The position numbers and the translations under genes are program-made. Below, in pieces: positions 6,581 to 7,885 of a DNA stretch of 7,885 bases. Numbering within the stretch: the first letter of the stretch is position 1; each line of letters opens with the position of its first letter. Origin of the DNA: Candidatus Bathyarchaeota archaeon. Its GTDB lineage: Archaea; Thermoproteota; Bathyarchaeia; 40CM-2-53-6. Under the pieces are notes generated by a model that saw only the letters and a program-made list of their open reading frames with translations, did no database searches and was not told where the DNA came from. The stretch spans positions 1-7,885 of the forward strand of contig VBBG01000090.1 in the NCBI GenBank assembly GCA_005882905.1. Direction: 5' to 3'.

Positions 6581-7645
6581 ATGGCCCGCGAAATTCGAGC
6601 AGCAATTGCCGGTGTAGGCAACAGCGCCTCCAGCCTCATACAAGGAATCGCATACTACACTCAAGAGAAGAAACCAGTTGGCCTCGCAAACAAGAAAATC
6701 GGACCCTACGGCGTACAAGACATTCAGATCGTCGCCGCCTTTGACGTAGACAAGAGAAAAGTCGGAAGGGACCTCTCTGAAGCCATCTTCCAAGAACCGA
6801 ACAACACCCGCAAGTTCATCCAGCCATCCCACCTTGGAGTCAAAGTCCAGATGGCACAACCACTCGACGGCATCTCACCAATCGCCGGAGAAAAAATCCT
6901 CCTCAGCGACGCTAAACCCTCAAACCCAACCAAAGTCCTGGCGGACGCTAAAGCGGAAGTTCTGGTAAACCTGACACCGACCGGGGCAACGCGAGCTAGC
7001 GAAATGTATGCTCGAGCAGCCCTTCAATCGAAGTGCGCGTTCATCAACGCTACACCTGCCAGAATCGCGTCTAACACTCAGTGGCAGTCCAAGTATAGAA
7101 GGGCAAAGGTGCCGCTGACGGGCGATGATATAATGGACCAGGTAGGATCCACGATTCTACACCGGAACGTGCTCGCCCTCCTTGTGGATCGTGGCCTACA
7201 TATCGGCGAGACTTACCAACTTGACATCGGAGGAGGAACAGAATCAGAACTGTCATTGGACAAGAAGAGATATGAGATTAAGAGAAAAATCAAGACTTCG
7301 TCAGTAGCAGCCGCTGTCCCATACCAGTTTCCCATAGTCGCAGGATCCTCAGACTTCGTCGACTTCATGGAGAACCGACGAACCAGCTACTTCAACATCA
7401 AAGGAGAATACTTCGGAGGAACAGAATTCTCACTAGACATGCGACTGTCGTTGGAGGACGGGCCCGCTTGCGCGGCAGTCGTATCCGACGTTATCAGAAT
7501 GGTAAAACTATCGTGGGATCACGGAGAGACCGGCCCGCTAAACGCGGTCTCGGCCTATGGATTCAAGGCTCCACCGAAACGGTTGCCAGACCAAACCCTT
7601 AAGCAAGAGTTGGCAGCCATGATGAAAGGCACAAAGAATCATTGA
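6581..7645 (+). CDS. Divergent myo-inositol-1-phosphate synthase family protein
   Basis: The family (MIPS/INO1) converts D-glucose 6-phosphate to myo-inositol phosphate with bound NAD+, feeding inositol lipids and, in some archaea, compatible solutes. The 354 residues fit the shorter archaeal and actinobacterial form. Family features are the NAD-binding AIAGVGNSASSLIQGIAYY (8-26), VAAFDVDKRKVG (51-62), the NLTPTG segment (130-135), GDDIMDQVGSTILHR (181-195) and SAYGFKAPP (324-332, K329, matching the last catalytic lysine). K234 and K238 align with the lysine pair of the SKKxSKT block. Two positions differ from what I know of the family: the GGNTDF motif reads GGGTES (217-222), and the lysine after the acidic loop, as in DRK or DSK, appears to be Arg in NRR (265-267). 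It may therefore be a diverged enzyme or a paralogue with another substrate. The ATG at 6581 places the NAD motif normally; no strong Shine-Dalgarno sequence is seen. The stop overlaps the pyrF start by four bases, so the two are probably cotranscribed. Confidence 0.85.
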   Translation: MAREIRAAIAGVGNSASSLIQGIAYYTQEKKPVGLANKKIGPYGVQDIQIVAAFDVDKRKVGRDLSEAIFQEPNNTRKFIQPSHLGVKVQMAQPLDGISPIAGEKILLSDAKPSNPTKVLADAKAEVLVNLTPTGATRASEMYARAALQSKCAFINATPARIASNTQWQSKYRRAKVPLTGDDIMDQVGSTILHRNVLALLVDRGLHIGETYQLDIGGGTESELSLDKKRYEIKRKIKTSSVAAAVPYQFPIVAGSSDFVDFMENRRTSYFNIKGEYFGGTEFSLDMRLSLEDGPACAAVVSDVIRMVKLSWDHGETGPLNAVSAYGFKAPPKRLPDQTLKQELAAMMKGTKNH

Positions 7646-7885
7646 GGAACAAGCGGCAAAACGATACGAACTTCCGCGAAGACATTCTACGAGCCTCCAA
7701 GAACAATTTCACTCGGGTAATCCTCGCACTTGACCTGCAAGGGTCGCCATCCAGGAAACTACTGCGAACTGGAAAGAATCTCGTGGAGATAACTGCTCCC
7801 TACGTATGCGCGGTGAAATTTGGCCGCCCAACGGTTCTGAATCTGGGAACGGAGAGTACACGGTCCCTTGTCAAAGCCTCACACG
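7642..7885 (+). CDS. pyrF: Orotidine 5'-phosphate decarboxylase (OMPDC), 3' part cut by window edge
   Basis: This enzyme catalyses the last step of UMP synthesis, decarboxylation of OMP. Only 81 codons are visible. A polar N-terminal stretch of about 24 residues precedes beta-strand 1, RVILALDL (25-32, D31), then a helix and strand 2, CAVKFG (56-61, K59); an Asp and a Lys in these two strands are the OMPDC hallmarks. The DxKxxD active-site motif would lie beyond the right edge, so the call rests on the N-terminal third. The start is TTG at 7642-7644: the frame is open back to a TAA at 7600-7602, but no ATG or GTG occurs in it either upstream or before strand 1. The TTGA overlaps the TGA stop of the upstream gene, a typical translational-coupling arrangement. 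Only a weak AAAGG lies upstream. HPS, at the other end of the window, belongs to the same superfamily, but the strand-1 and strand-2 sequences here fit archaeal PyrF better. Confidence 0.8.
   Translation, partial: MRNKRQNDTNFREDILRASKNNFTRVILALDLQGSPSRKLLRTGKNLVEITAPYVCAVKFGRPTVLNLGTESTRSLVKASH

Noticed and set aside
6473..6859. Minus-strand frame of 128 codons across the start of the MIPS-like gene
   Set aside because: It overlaps the NAD-binding region of a recognised protein family on the opposite strand.
1..7885. CRISPR array, insertion sequence, att sites, direct repeats, tRNA or rRNA genes
   Set aside because: Reading through both strands gave no repeated spacers, transposase-like frames, terminal inverted repeats or RNA-gene hallmarks.

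Overview
The window reads as ordinary archaeal chromosome. The archaeal signature comes from the proteins: a family B replicative DNA polymerase of archaeal type, a stand-alone CofE (coenzyme F420 gamma-glutamyl ligase), a 3-hexulose-6-phosphate synthase, an inositol-phosphate-synthase family protein and an archaeal-style OMP decarboxylase. Several genes appear to have very short or absent 5' leaders, with an AT-rich box about 27-34 bases before the start codon, which is an archaeal promoter habit. The polymerase motif neighbourhoods look closest to the thaumarchaeal/crenarchaeal side (TACK archaea), but this is recalled family resemblance and not a search result. Base composition is roughly balanced and similar along the window, with no sign of a recently acquired island.

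Layout from left to right: (1) a minus-strand 3-hexulose-6-phosphate synthase that runs off the left edge; (2) a divergent plus-strand gene for a small charged protein with a helical N-terminus and a disordered tail, not recognised; (3) a convergent minus-strand RNA cytosine-5 methyltransferase of the RsmB/NSUN type; (4) a 60-base divergent promoter region with one nearly symmetric TATA-like box, followed by the plus-strand family B DNA polymerase and, five bases after its stop, cofE; (5) a small unrecognised minus-strand gene convergent to cofE, whose TTG start is supported by a strong Shine-Dalgarno sequence; (6) a plus-strand divergent member of the myo-inositol-1-phosphate synthase family, overlapping by four bases the start of pyrF (OMP decarboxylase), which runs off the right edge.

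The genes are mostly housekeeping: replication (PolB), rRNA or tRNA modification (RsmB-like), F420 cofactor maturation (CofE), pentose-phosphate supply through the reverse ribulose-monophosphate route (HPS), inositol phosphate or polar-lipid head groups (MIPS family) and the last step of UMP synthesis (PyrF). I see no mobile element, CRISPR array, tRNA, rRNA or defence system. I found no convincing new multi-gene system. The items most worth a second look are the unusual active-site sequence of the inositol-phosphate-synthase-like protein, the shared TATA-like box between the methyltransferase and polymerase genes, the PCNA-binding-like tail of the polymerase, and the two small orphan genes.
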